NCBI GenBank assembly: GCA_001599755.1
Contig: BCHX01000005.1
Coordinates: forward strand, 2,786,409-2,850,408
DNA length: 64,000 nt
Direction of reading: 5' to 3'
From: Gliomastix tumulicola
Taxonomy: Eukaryota; Ascomycota; Sordariomycetes; Hypocreales; Bionectriaceae
Below, one piece after another: positions 45,703 through 55,647 of this stretch. The translations under genes were made by a program, and so were the position numbers. Numbering within the stretch: position 1 is the first letter of the stretch; every line of letters starts with the position of its first letter. The notes beneath the pieces are model-generated. The model made no database searches, had not been told where the DNA came from, and saw only the letters and a list, made by a program, of their open reading frames with translations.

Positions 45703-48228
45703 TCAGCCGTCCAGCCCACTGTTCGCCAGACGCAGCGTCTTCTCCAGGTCAACAGGCAGCGTCTTGCCCCGGAGCAGCCCGTTCTGGTGCGCGAGATGCC
45801 AGAAATGATGCCTCCAGGCCCTTGCGCTCTCCCTCTGCGCCGTATCTCTAAAGGCCGCATCGACCACCCGCACCGCATCCTCCGTGCGCGCGTCGCTTAG
45901 TAGAGTCCGGAGCAGCTCCACAAGACAGTACGGCGTCGTCGCGGGCCGTCCGGCGCTCGCCAGCTCATCGTACACGCGCAACGCGTTCCCTGTATCCCCA
46001 ACGACGGCGTACGAGCGGATGACATGCTCCCATAGCCTCTGGTCCCCAGTCGCGATGCTCGTGAAGCCGTACCGGCCCAGCAGCGCGTCGATAGCAGCAG
46101 CATCGGCCTTCTCATCGCGCAGCAGGCGCTGCAAGAGGATGAGGAGCATGTGCGGGGAGATCCTGTCATGTCCGCGGTCCGCCATATTCCGCAGGACGAC
46201 CTCGACGGCGCGATCGGAGGCCTCGAGGCGCGAGACGATGACGTGCAGCATCTTGGCGTACATCTCCTGGTTGAGTCTGAGGCCCGAGTCGTCGATGATG
46301 GCGAAGATGGCCGAGATGCCCGACACGAGGTCGCTCTCGTCGCTGCCGGCCATGGACCCGAGCATCTCGTCCATGATGATGGTGAAGGTGCCCTCGTTGG
46401 GCTCGATGCCCGCCTGCTTCATCTTCCTGAGCAGCACGGGGACCTCGCTCTCCGTCTTGGCCGACTCGCGGAGGAGGATGTTGAAGGTGAGGACGTCGGG
46501 CTTGATGCCTGCCTGGCCTGCCCACTCGAGGATCTCAAAGGCTGCCTTCCTGTCTCGGCGGATGAGGCCGTCAAAGGCAGCGTTGATGACCTCGATGGTG
46601 GGCTCGACCTCCTTTTTGGGATCGGCCTTCCAGGCATTCATCATCTGGCCCAACGCCGCGACGCCCTCCTGCGGTTTCCCGAGCTCGATGAGAGCCGATA
46701 TGCGCTCCGTCCAGACGTGCTGGTCCAGCCGCATACCCGAGCCATGCAGCCTCTCCCACAGCATCGAGATGCGGTCGGGCTTCTTGGACATCTTCCAGCC
46801 GTGCATCATGGCCGTGTACGTCTTGATGGTCGGCTGATGCTGCATCGACTCCATCAGAGCCTCCGTCTCGGGCAGCATGTTCTCCCGCCCCAGCGCGCAC
46901 CAGATGTAGAACCAGAAGTCGAGATGGGCAGGGTCGTGCCGCAGCTCGGCCTCGAGCTTGGGGCTCTTGGCGACGCTCCGGTTCAGGTTCTCCCATATCC
47001 TGGTGACGCCCTGCCAGTCGCCCGCCGCGTAGGCCTTGCGCAGCTCCCCGTGGATGCTGCTCAGTGTCGGTTGCCGCGGCTGCGGCTTGGCTGCGACCCA
47101 GACGCTCGGATCGTCGATCCAGGCCTGTACACCATCCCAGTGACTGAGTACCAGGTCTCGGGCCTCATCAGCTCGCCTCGGGTCGTTTGGCCAGGGCTTC
47201 GAATTCATCAGATTCACTACAGAGCGGAGGTATGCCTCGTCCACAGATGCGTCTTTGAGCGCCAGGTGCAGAACCCTTAGCAACGGAGCGGCCTTGGCGA
47301 CGAGGGCTGGCGTTTGGTGGCGAGAGAAGACGGCGAGCGTAGCTAAGAGACCAGGGATGACTCGGACAGCCTGTGTGGGATCGAAGTGGGGGAATATAGC
47401 GACCAAGGCCGCGCTCGTGTAGACCAACTCCGGGCCGCCAGATTCCTTCTCTCTCTGAGCTTTCAGCTGCTCGGCGCGGGCTGTGAACTGCTCCGTATCC
47501 GGCAAGATGAAGCCCGGCTGTCTGGTGACGGGACGCGGACGCTTCATGCTGGAGATGACCATCCACATATTCAGTATGTCCGACAGAAAGTCACCACGCT
47601 CCATCGGGGTCATGCTCGTATCACGAAAGAGAACCAAGCACATCTCGAGTGCGAGGCCGGCGTGGAGGCCCACCTCGTGAATGGCGCTCGCGACCATCGT
47701 AGCAGACAGCCTCGTGTAAACACGTCTGCCAGACGGCCCAAGCGGCTCGGCCGCCAGGTCTCTGCAGAGCTGGACGAGACAGGCCCGCAGCGCGTTGTAG
47801 AGCTGTTTCGGCAGAGGGAAGCCGGCCGCGCGGATCGAGGGCCAGAACTCGGATGAGAAGCGATCGCACCGCGCCTGTATGTCGCCCTTGGTTTCCTTGA
47901 TCTCCTGGAGGCCCTGCATGAGCTCATCGGCGTCGAGCAGTTTCGCGCGAGAGGAGACATCGGTGGCGCCGCGCGTCTGCTGGCCCTCTGTGATGACGCT
48001 GTTGAACAGGTCAATCGACTTGTTGCCGTGTACGAGCTTCCCTTTTTCGTGCCTCTTGAACGGCCTGTTCCCCTTCCGTGGCCGTGGCGTCTGGTGCTGC
48101 TGGACGTCATTGCTCGGCGCATTGGTCGCGAAGTGAGCGACAGAGCCGAGCCTCGGAGCTGCAGTGGCTGCAGCAGCTGGGCTCACAGACGAGGCACATC
48201 GTGAGCATAGTGCCCTAGACAGGGACAT
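45703..48228 (-). CDS. Mitochondrial pentatricopeptide-repeat (PPR) protein
   Basis: Single-exon gene of 841 aa. The ATG at 48228 gives MSLSRALCSRCASSV, a basic, Ser/Ala-rich, acid-free N-terminus typical of a mitochondrial presequence; upstream in-frame sequence lacks an ATG. Degenerate PPR helices are visible in the C-terminal half, for example PTIKTYTAMMHGWKMSKKPD, IKPDVLTFNILLRES and GIEPNEGTFTIIMDEMLG, spaced about 35 residues apart. Such fungal proteins bind organelle RNA and control processing or translation of specific mitochondrial transcripts. The target here cannot be told from sequence. The C-terminal end is LVELLRTLLSDARTEDAVRV and then FWHLAHQNGLLRGKTLP. Codon use is consistent with a host gene. 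Confidence 0.85.
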   Translation of the reverse strand: MSLSRALCSRCASSVSPAAAATAAPRLGSVAHFATNAPSNDVQQHQTPRPRKGNRPFKRHEKGKLVHGNKSIDLFNSVITEGQQTRGATDVSSRAKLLDADELMQGLQEIKETKGDIQARCDRFSSEFWPSIRAAGFPLPKQLYNALRACLVQLCRDLAAEPLGPSGRRVYTRLSATMVASAIHEVGLHAGLALEMCLVLFRDTSMTPMERGDFLSDILNMWMVISSMKRPRPVTRQPGFILPDTEQFTARAEQLKAQREKESGGPELVYTSAALVAIFPHFDPTQAVRVIPGLLATLAVFSRHQTPALVAKAAPLLRVLHLALKDASVDEAYLRSVVNLMNSKPWPNDPRRADEARDLVLSHWDGVQAWIDDPSVWVAAKPQPRQPTLSSIHGELRKAYAAGDWQGVTRIWENLNRSVAKSPKLEAELRHDPAHLDFWFYIWCALGRENMLPETEALMESMQHQPTIKTYTAMMHGWKMSKKPDRISMLWERLHGSGMRLDQHVWTERISALIELGKPQEGVAALGQMMNAWKADPKKEVEPTIEVINAAFDGLIRRDRKAAFEILEWAGQAGIKPDVLTFNILLRESAKTESEVPVLLRKMKQAGIEPNEGTFTIIMDEMLGSMAGSDESDLVSGISAIFAIIDDSGLRLNQEMYAKMLHVIVSRLEASDRAVEVVLRNMADRGHDRISPHMLLILLQRLLRDEKADAAAIDALLGRYGFTSIATGDQRLWEHVIRSYAVVGDTGNALRVYDELASAGRPATTPYCLVELLRTLLSDARTEDAVRVVDAAFRDTAQRESARAWRHHFWHLAHQNGLLRGKTLPVDLEKTLRLANSGLDG

Positions 48229-48858
48229 GCTGCTGTCGATGTGCAATGCGTGTGTGTGCGAGATGCGGTGAGGTGAGAGTGAGGATTTCAGTGTTTTCAC
48301 GACGAGCCTCTGTCACTTTTTTCCAGGTTCAGGACGAGATAAATTCAAGGTATTCTAGACCAATCAGAGCGCGTCTTGAGCGCTCAAATGGATCCCCACC
48401 GTCTTATTTAGGGGAAAAGCCTGTGTGGATTCACCTTTGGCATGGTACGGGATGCGCCTACAAGGGAAATTGGCACCTACTATGTGAACGTCTCGTACAG
48501 TCCGACGAGTCCGTCTTCACAAATCAACGGTAATTACCATTTGGAAGATAAACTGAAGTCCGTGAGTGAGACTTCAATTTTTAGCTATGTCAATCTATAG
48601 ACGTTGTATCGCCGGATCATCACATCTATATGGCACACAAAGCTTCACTTTGGATGGCAGATCACGATGTGCAGTGGAAGCTCTTCGTGTTATTCATGAT
48701 GGGAATCAATTTTCCACGAAATCATCTCTCATATCAAGAACGCCGAGCGACCATGCCAGTTATCAAAGCCCAGCCCGACCCAACCCATGGATCATCCTTA
48801 ATTTTTTTGCTTGTGCTAAAGAACCCTTTTGCCATCCCGTCATCATCGTACCAGCTGT
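48229..48858. other. Upstream region of the PPR gene / 3' flank of RPL7
   Basis: About 630 bases, A/T-richer toward the RPL7 end. It should hold the PPR promoter and the RPL7 terminator. No gene seen. Confidence 0.5.
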
Positions 48859-50492
48859 CTAGTTCATCTGGCGGATGAGGCGGTTGATGGCGTCCTCGCG
48901 GTTGCCGAGGTCACCGCCCTCGATGAAGTGCTTGAACTTGCGGGTGCGGAAGCCACCGGTGGGGTTGCTGAGCTTGAAGGGCCAGAGGAAGTTGGAGGCC
49001 TGCTTGAAGTTGGGGCCGACGGTGTAGATCTCGTGGATGAGATCCTCAACGCAGACGAGGCCGTACTGGCCGAGGCTCTCCTCGACGATGGAGTTGTCGG
49101 TGAGGGCAGTGCGCTGCTTGTTGACCTTGCCGTATCCGCGCTTGTAGATGAGCTCCTTGACGGACTTGAGGTTGGGGTAGCCGTAGGCGATCCAGGGCTC
49201 GACGATCTTGAGCATCTCAGTGGTGGCCTTGGTGACCTTGATGAAGACGCCGTTGTTGATCTGGAGGAGACGGAGGAGCTGGAGGATCTTGCGGGGCTTG
49301 GGGGCGATCTTGTTGATACCCTTGATGCGGACGACGAAGATCAGGCGGGCCTCGGCGGGCACGTAGACGGAGTCGTCAGCCTTGGCGGTGCGGGAGAGAC
49401 GAATCTTCTCGCGCTCGGCATCACGGTACTCCTTGACGTACTTCTCAGCACGCTTGAAGATGACCTGGCGCTTCTCCTTGGAGCCCTGTGAAACGGAACA
49501 TGGTCAGCTCCATTCCTTGTCAAGACGATGCGATGGCACAGTGACGAGTTTCAGGTGATTGGATCAGACCCGAAAGAAGGTTAATTTATCAACAACATCG
49601 ACCGGAGTCTAGTTGATAGGTATGTTGTGCATCATGTAGCCGCGTAACGGCAGAGTGGGAAATTCGGGAGCGAGGAAATACATACAGCCTTCTTCTTCTC
49701 GGCGGCGGCGGTGCGCTCGGCGCGGGCCTTCTCCTGGCTCTTCCTCTTCTTGAGGAGGGTCTCAGGGACCAGGATCTGGTCGTTGGTGGGGACGGAACTG
49801 GAGGATCACGATTAGTCTGAGGTCCGCAAGGGGTAAAACCACACCGTACGACGGGCATGGAGTTGGAGCGCCGACGCGAGAACTGCAGGTGGCATTCTCT
49901 GCTTTGGCTGACTCGAGATAGATTTAATCGGTGAGGGATATCAATTGACTGAAGGTCTGTCTGTGCCGGGCAAGTTTCCAAGCCGACGCAGGACAAGTAG
50001 GCACGAGGTCTACTCTGACAAACAGAGAAATGAATCCTTGGTTCTCATCCGACAACACCTCAAACGTGAACGCTCGAGAATTGGTAGATTGCGAGGTCGC
50101 AACAAGCATAGAGTGGACCGTTTCCAGGTTCCTTTCCGGCTGCGTTGACCCATTGATGCATCAATAGATTTGAGGGAGAAGCAGCAATGGAAGACAAGCT
50201 TCGCAAGTGCGAGACTTCATCCCCAACACCCCGAAGATCGTCTCTCAATCCTCACGCCATTGTTCCAGGCATGATGGGAAAGAGGGGGAAGATCGCTCAG
50301 GAAAGATTCGAGCTGGCAAGAGTCGAGGTGTCTTTCAACCTCGGACCCGACGCAGCGAATATTTGGACCACGACAAAATCTTCATGGATGTGAAGAAAAA
50401 GGGAATTGTTGTTCTTCGCGGGACGGACGGCTCGTTCCAAGAATCATCGTACGGTGGTCTCAAGGAGGAGAGTCAACATACGTAGCACCCAT
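48859..50492 (-). CDS. rpl7: 60S ribosomal protein L7 (uL30)
   Basis: Large-subunit ribosomal protein, 249 aa (the normal length). Exons 50492-50482, 49797-49686 and 49485-48859. The first exon is 11 coding bases (MGA plus two bases of the next codon) ending AC|GTATGT, and joins [20 protein letters not shown] second intron of 200 bases (GTATGT...CACAG) precedes [16 protein letters not shown]. The L30 signature region reads [20 protein letters not shown], then [20 protein letters not shown]. The 684-base first intron is unusually long for this window and may hold regulatory elements; I see no full snoRNA in either intron. Confidence 0.97.
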
Positions 50493-51334
50493 TTTGTCGG
50501 ATTGGCTGGATGGTCGACGGGTTAGTTGGTCGGGAGTTGGTTGGCTGGTGGTTGAGGACGAAGAAAGGAGGATGGGAGATTTCAGTCGCCGTAGATTTTC
50601 TTTCGATGGGTCCTTGAGAGTGGAGCTACAGACCGACCTGAAATTTTAGGGCAGGGCTTGAATTGTGTGAAGATCCACAATCCCGGAGTTTGTGCCGCCT
50701 CTCACCGCCTACTGGAAAGAGCCGAATGACTAATCAAGGCATCGAGTCTTAAGAGGACAAAATAAGCTATAGAGGTTGTTGTCATGAGCTCGCAACTACC
50801 TCATTGAAAATCTAGTCGGGTATGCTATTTCATTATGGTGGCTATTCGGACTGGCCCGGTATATCGCGAGGACTATAAAACGTTGAGTTTGGAGGTAGCT
50901 ACTGTTCATACTGTACCTTTATAGTTGCATCTCTTTTTCTGTCTCCGGCTGTTGTACGACCCATGGTTACACAAGATTCCCGGAGGAGAGCAAGCCATCA
51001 TCCAAGTATTGACGCTCTTGAATGGGTGTTTACTATGTTCGTGGTAGGGTGCTGCAAGTGTAAAAGCCTGCTGCTTGGAATGGCTGCGCAGTCTCTCTAA
51101 CTGTTCGCGATTGTGAGACTTTTACTTCACGGAATGAGGGTTCTCAAGGCCATCCATCAGTCTTTTGATTCCCTTTCACTCACGATGAGGATATCTTCTT
51201 TCTAAACCTTCCAATCTCAAAACGCCATGCTTGCAAATTCCAATGTCCTAACCCTGGAGATGTATATCAATATCACAAAGCAGTTGTCCTTAAAGATCCA
51301 AGTAAATGAAAAGAGAAGAGAAGACGTCTGCCTA
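50493..51334. promoter_or_regulatory. Promoter of RPL7 and 3' flank of RAD26
   Basis: About 840 bases between two minus-strand genes. Repeated ttggttgg/gttggtcg units occur just upstream of the RPL7 ATG (50520-50555). No gene seen. Confidence 0.45.
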
Positions 51335-54300
51335 CTACTTCTTCGCCCCCTTCAGCGACCAAATAGCCCTGCCGTAGCTGCCGCGCTTCGTGATCTCAGC
51401 CACTGCAGTCAGCGCCTCCTGGAACTCCTCGTTCTGCTTCTTGCCCTTGCAATACGGGCCAAAATGGTCGACCAGCATCTTGGTCACTGCACTTCCGCCT
51501 TGCCTCGTGATGAAGGTCTTGATCATGGGCGCGAAGTCCTTTGCTTTCATATTCCTGTTTATGCCATTGCTGCTGCTGGGCGGCGTCGAGGGCCCGGCGG
51601 CATTGATGCCCTGACGCACGGAGAGGTTGCTCATGACCGCGCCCGAGCCGGGGCCTCCGCGACGACGGCTGGACGCGCCAGGCCGGTTCCCGACTTCTCC
51701 CGTCCATGTCACGGTGCCGATGGGTACGCGATCCGCCTCGGCGCCGGCTCTGCGGAGGTGCGCGGCTGCTTCACGAGCTTCCTCTCGGGCAGCGCTCCTG
51801 AGATCGGCCACATCAGCTGCGACCTTGGACTTGCCGTTGACGATCTGCTCGTGGTCATATGCGCTCTCGACGGTTCGGGCAAAGATGCCACTGAGCATGC
51901 GCCTTTCGCTGTCCCGCACGTGCTCTTCCTCTTTGAACTCCTCGACATTGGCCACCGCGTCCATCTTTTGAAGCTCCTTTCCTTCTTCGCTGTCATCTGT
52001 AGTAGCGGCCGCGCCCTTCTTCTGGTCTTCAGATATGTTCACCTCAGCGCCCTTGAATATGGAACTCCGCTGGTTGCCTTTGTGGCCCGGGGGAGTGTAG
52101 GTGAAGAGGTCATATAGGTCGGACAGATCGTACGAGGAGCGCTGTTTGGGATCTTTGAGGACTTTGTTGGTCATGAACTGCTTGAAGATCTGGCGGTGGT
52201 AGATCTTCTCCTCGATCGTGCCCTCGGTCATGAGACGGTAGATCTTGACCGGCTTATCCTGACCCAGTCGCCATGCTCGCTCCCGCGCCTGCAGATCTGT
52301 AGACGGATTCCAGTCGGGATCGAAGATGATGATTCGGTCCGCGCCTGTCAGATTCGTCCCGAGTCCGCCCGTTCGAGTGGTGATGAGGAATACATGAACA
52401 CTGGGATCAGTATTGAACTTGTCAATCATAGGCTGGCGCTGTTCGATCGGCGTTTCACCGTCCAGGCGCAGATACTTGATCTCACAATCCTTCATGCACT
52501 TCTCGATGATGTTCAACATCAACTTTCCCTGCGAGAACAGCAAGGTCTTGTGCCCATTTGGTATCATGACCTTCTGGAGGAGATCCTTGGTCAGCTGCAG
52601 CTTCGACGACAGCCTCGGGCTACCGTATGGATAGCCTGCCTTGGAGCTTAACTCTTTGTTCGCCAGATCTGGATGATTGCAGATCTTGCGGAGAATATCA
52701 ATGCCGTAGAGCGATTGGCGCTGACGGTTCAAGATCTGGGTGACTTCTTCAGAGCCGAGGAAAGACTCATACGCACTGCGCTGTTCCCTGGTGAGTTTGC
52801 AGAACAGCACCTGCTCTGTCTTCTCGGGCAGATCTGCAGCGACATCGACTTTGAGTCTCTGGAGCAGGTACTTGCTGATGGCGCCCTTGAGGATCTCGGC
52901 TCGCTGTTCCGCCTGAATCACCTGGAAGTTTGAAGCATTGGCATAGCCACCTTGTCTTATGGGAATCTCAAACTGCTCCCGGAACTCGAGGAGCGTACCA
53001 AGACGAGCCGGGGAGATGAAGTCAAAGAGGGACCAGAGCTCCGTCAGATTGTTCTGCACTGGCGTGCCTGAGAGAATGACTCGGTTCCGAGTGTTGAGCT
53101 CCTTGCAGGTGATGGTGATGGCAGCGTTCGGGTTTCGAATCTTGTGCCCTTCATCCAGCACTGCGTATTCCCACTCGATCGGACGCAGCACATCAGAGTA
53201 GGTCTGAAGGCCGGTGTAGGTCGTGACTAGCACGTGTCCCTTTTTGACGACTCCGTTCACGATCTTCTTCACGGCGGACGAGGAGCCGGTCTTCTTGGGC
53301 CTGAAGTTATCAAGGTCGTAGTCGTCCTCTCGCTCAACGTTCATCATGCCGCTTCCTGACGAGTGTAGGATAGCCACTCGCAATGGCGGCCACCAACGGT
53401 GGAACTCGCTGACCCATTGCCGCAGAAGAGTCGCTGGCGCAACGATGAGAACGGGGCGATCGAGTCGCTTGCTGTGATGAAGCGCTGCCACCAATGCTAT
53501 GAGCTGGACCGTCTTCCCGAGTCCCATCTCATCACCGACAATGCCCCCAACCTGCTGTCTGTGTAGCTCAGCAAGCCATTGGACGCCTGTCTTCTGGTAC
53601 CCGAATAATGTGGAGTAGATGTCTCCTGGTAGCTTGAGGTCATCGTCGACGTTGTGGCTGGGCTTATCCGGAGCCGGCTTGAGCCACTCGTCGACTTCAG
53701 CATCGCTGTCCTCCGCATCGGGCGTCGTAGCGTGTCTGCGAGCTTTCCTGGCGCGACTCCTTCTGGTAACCCACTCCTCAAGGCGCCTCCGGTAAGACGC
53801 TTCGTTCCCGTCGTCGATCTTGCTAAGATCGACAGTGTTCTGGTCACGAACCTTCTCTTTGACTTTCGCTTTGCGACGCTCCTCCCGGATGAGGTCATCC
53901 TCGTTGCCTTGCTGCCAAACGCCCATGTCTGACTCTGATTCATCATCTGACGGCTGGAAATCCTCTGAGGGACTACGCTCTCTCTTCGTGCGCTGCCGCT
54001 TCCTTGGACGGAGAGAAAACTCGCTCTCTACAGCCATCGGTGTCGATGTCTCTGTCGTGGTAGAAGCCTGAACATCACTCTCGTCCGCAAACCCGGGTCG
54101 TCGCAACTGCTGATGCGACACCGGCCCTTCCTCTTCTCCCTGATCCAGTTCCTCTGCAGCGGCCTCATCCTCGGCATTCAGCATCGTCTCAGCAAGCTCT
54201 CCCTCGAGACCCGCAGGTCGCGGCCCCCCAATTTTGGCAAAGGGCGTGATCTTGCCGGTACGGATGAGATAGTCTCGCTGGGACTCGCCGCGGTGCCTCT

Positions 54301-54787
54301 TAGACTTTCCCGCCGTTGCCTGCTCGAGCGGATTCTCCTCATGGCGCTTGTTGATGCGCGACTGGAAGTCGGAGATGTCGGTGCTCAGCTGGCGGATCTC
54401 AGCCTGCTGCTTGTCGATGGTGGCCTGGATGATGCGCGTCTTGTACGGGTTGCTTGCGAACCGCAGCAGCTGCTGCTTCTCCTTGTCGAGCTGGTTCTGG
54501 ATGCGCTGGCGGGAGGCCTCGAGCTTGTCAATGCGGGCCTGATCGCGCTTGTCATCTGCCTCTACTATGGCGGCGTTGGCCTGGAGGGTGATGTCGCGCT
54601 CGACCTCATCCTGGTCGCGCACGGCGCCGGTGAGATTCCTCAGCACATCGTCCTCGCCAATATCCTGGGATGCAGGTTCATCCTTGATAGAGACCTCTCC
54701 TTCTTTGACCGGAGTATCCTGATCCATGGCGCTGACGGGATCGGCGCGAGTCTCGCTGCCTCGAGCCTCCTCACTATCAGACGCCAT
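51335..54787 (-). CDS. rad26: DNA repair ATPase Rad26/CSB (SNF2 family)
   Basis: SWI2/SNF2 ATPase of the Cockayne syndrome B/Rad26/Rhp26 branch, which acts on stalled RNA polymerase II in transcription-coupled nucleotide excision repair. Single exon, 1150 aa. N-terminal coiled-coil-prone region (about 60-160) with the phrase RDYLIRTGKITPF; basic patch RPRKRQRTKRERSP near 260 is a probable nuclear localisation signal. SNF2 motifs: I GDEMGLGKT (418-426), II DEGH (545-548), III SGTPVQNN (573-580). The helicase C half carries LFSQGKLMLNII, ITTRTGGLGTNLTGADR and QARERAWRLGQ. The C-terminus has a Ser/Gly-rich stretch, then AVTKMLVDHFGPYCKGKKQ and a conserved ending GSYGRAIWSLKG, matching the CSB family tail. 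The ATG at 54787 starts the whole open frame. Confidence 0.97.
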   Translation of the reverse strand: MASDSEEARGSETRADPVSAMDQDTPVKEGEVSIKDEPASQDIGEDDVLRNLTGAVRDQDEVERDITLQANAAIVEADDKRDQARIDKLEASRQRIQNQLDKEKQQLLRFASNPYKTRIIQATIDKQQAEIRQLSTDISDFQSRINKRHEENPLEQATAGKSKRHRGESQRDYLIRTGKITPFAKIGGPRPAGLEGELAETMLNAEDEAAAEELDQGEEEGPVSHQQLRRPGFADESDVQASTTTETSTPMAVESEFSLRPRKRQRTKRERSPSEDFQPSDDESESDMGVWQQGNEDDLIREERRKAKVKEKVRDQNTVDLSKIDDGNEASYRRRLEEWVTRRSRARKARRHATTPDAEDSDAEVDEWLKPAPDKPSHNVDDDLKLPGDIYSTLFGYQKTGVQWLAELHRQQVGGIVGDEMGLGKTVQLIALVAALHHSKRLDRPVLIVAPATLLRQWVSEFHRWWPPLRVAILHSSGSGMMNVEREDDYDLDNFRPKKTGSSSAVKKIVNGVVKKGHVLVTTYTGLQTYSDVLRPIEWEYAVLDEGHKIRNPNAAITITCKELNTRNRVILSGTPVQNNLTELWSLFDFISPARLGTLLEFREQFEIPIRQGGYANASNFQVIQAEQRAEILKGAISKYLLQRLKVDVAADLPEKTEQVLFCKLTREQRSAYESFLGSEEVTQILNRQRQSLYGIDILRKICNHPDLANKELSSKAGYPYGSPRLSSKLQLTKDLLQKVMIPNGHKTLLFSQGKLMLNIIEKCMKDCEIKYLRLDGETPIEQRQPMIDKFNTDPSVHVFLITTRTGGLGTNLTGADRIIIFDPDWNPSTDLQARERAWRLGQDKPVKIYRLMTEGTIEEKIYHRQIFKQFMTNKVLKDPKQRSSYDLSDLYDLFTYTPPGHKGNQRSSIFKGAEVNISEDQKKGAAATTDDSEEGKELQKMDAVANVEEFKEEEHVRDSERRMLSGIFARTVESAYDHEQIVNGKSKVAADVADLRSAAREEAREAAAHLRRAGAEADRVPIGTVTWTGEVGNRPGASSRRRGGPGSGAVMSNLSVRQGINAAGPSTPPSSSNGINRNMKAKDFAPMIKTFITRQGGSAVTKMLVDHFGPYCKGKKQNEEFQEALTAVAEITKRGSYGRAIWSLKGAKK

Positions 54788-55647
54788 GGCGAAGCTGAAT
54801 GTGTGAGAGCATGAACAATCTGAGTAATGTGCTGCGGAAAGGGACGGTCCAAATGCTCAAGATAGCTCGCGGTTCAAGTGGCGATTCATATAAAGTCCGA
54901 AAGCCGAAGACGAGTTCAAGTGAATATAATCACGTTGATGCACGATGAGTGAAAGGGGGTCTAAAGGCAAGAGAGCAGGGTGGCACACTGATCCCCCAAA
55001 CCGATGAGAAAATGGGGCGAGAAGTGAAGAAGCAAGAGAGGGTAGAGAAGCGTAAGGAAGGAGAAGGAAAGAAAGAGCGGTTTCTAGTGCTTTGTGATCT
55101 GAGAGTGAAGAATGAAGACTGAATAGAAAATGCATGGCTGCAAGTCGTGACGCAGGCCGGATTAAGCTCCACTGACTCACTGCCGCCACTCCGGAACTAA
55201 GCCACCAAAAAGTTAGCTGTCAGCCAGCCACAGGTACAGAGTGTGGCGCTTACGGCCAATCAGCAACCATTCTTGCTTTAAGGCAGGTCCGGTCCTCCAA
55301 CCTCAGCCCGGCTGCGCTTTCCTCTCAACGACCGGCCCCATTGTTTCATGTCACTAACATTTGGTCGGACCTTAATCCATCCCTTTTCTGCTCAACCTTG
55401 TCAACCGCGCCTTGTGATAGCCTCATCTTTTACTTCTTGAGGCCGGTCTAGCCATGTCGTTCGAAAGGCGAAGAACTAGGGCTGCTTGACCCGGATCATC
55501 CCAAAGCCTGCTTTGAAGCTAACAGGCCAAATATTGGATATATCCCACCTCACCGCTCCGATCCTTCGCCGTATATGATCTTCTGCATATACGTCTATAT
55601 CTTGCTCTATCTATACCGCCTCATATAATCTCGTGGGCCATTGAACC
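54788..55647. promoter_or_regulatory. Divergent region between RAD26 and the PanE-family gene
   Basis: Purine-rich run at about 55015-55085 on the plus strand (leader of the RAD26 side). TATA-like gatatatcc and ctatatcttgc sequences occur near 55540 and 55590, before the plus-strand gene. No gene seen. Confidence 0.5.

Noticed and set aside
49486..50481. snoRNA in RPL7 introns
   Set aside because: Fungal RPL7 introns can host box C/D RNAs. Only partial boxes (atgatgc and ctga in intron 2, cgatgat in intron 1) without a closing stem were found.
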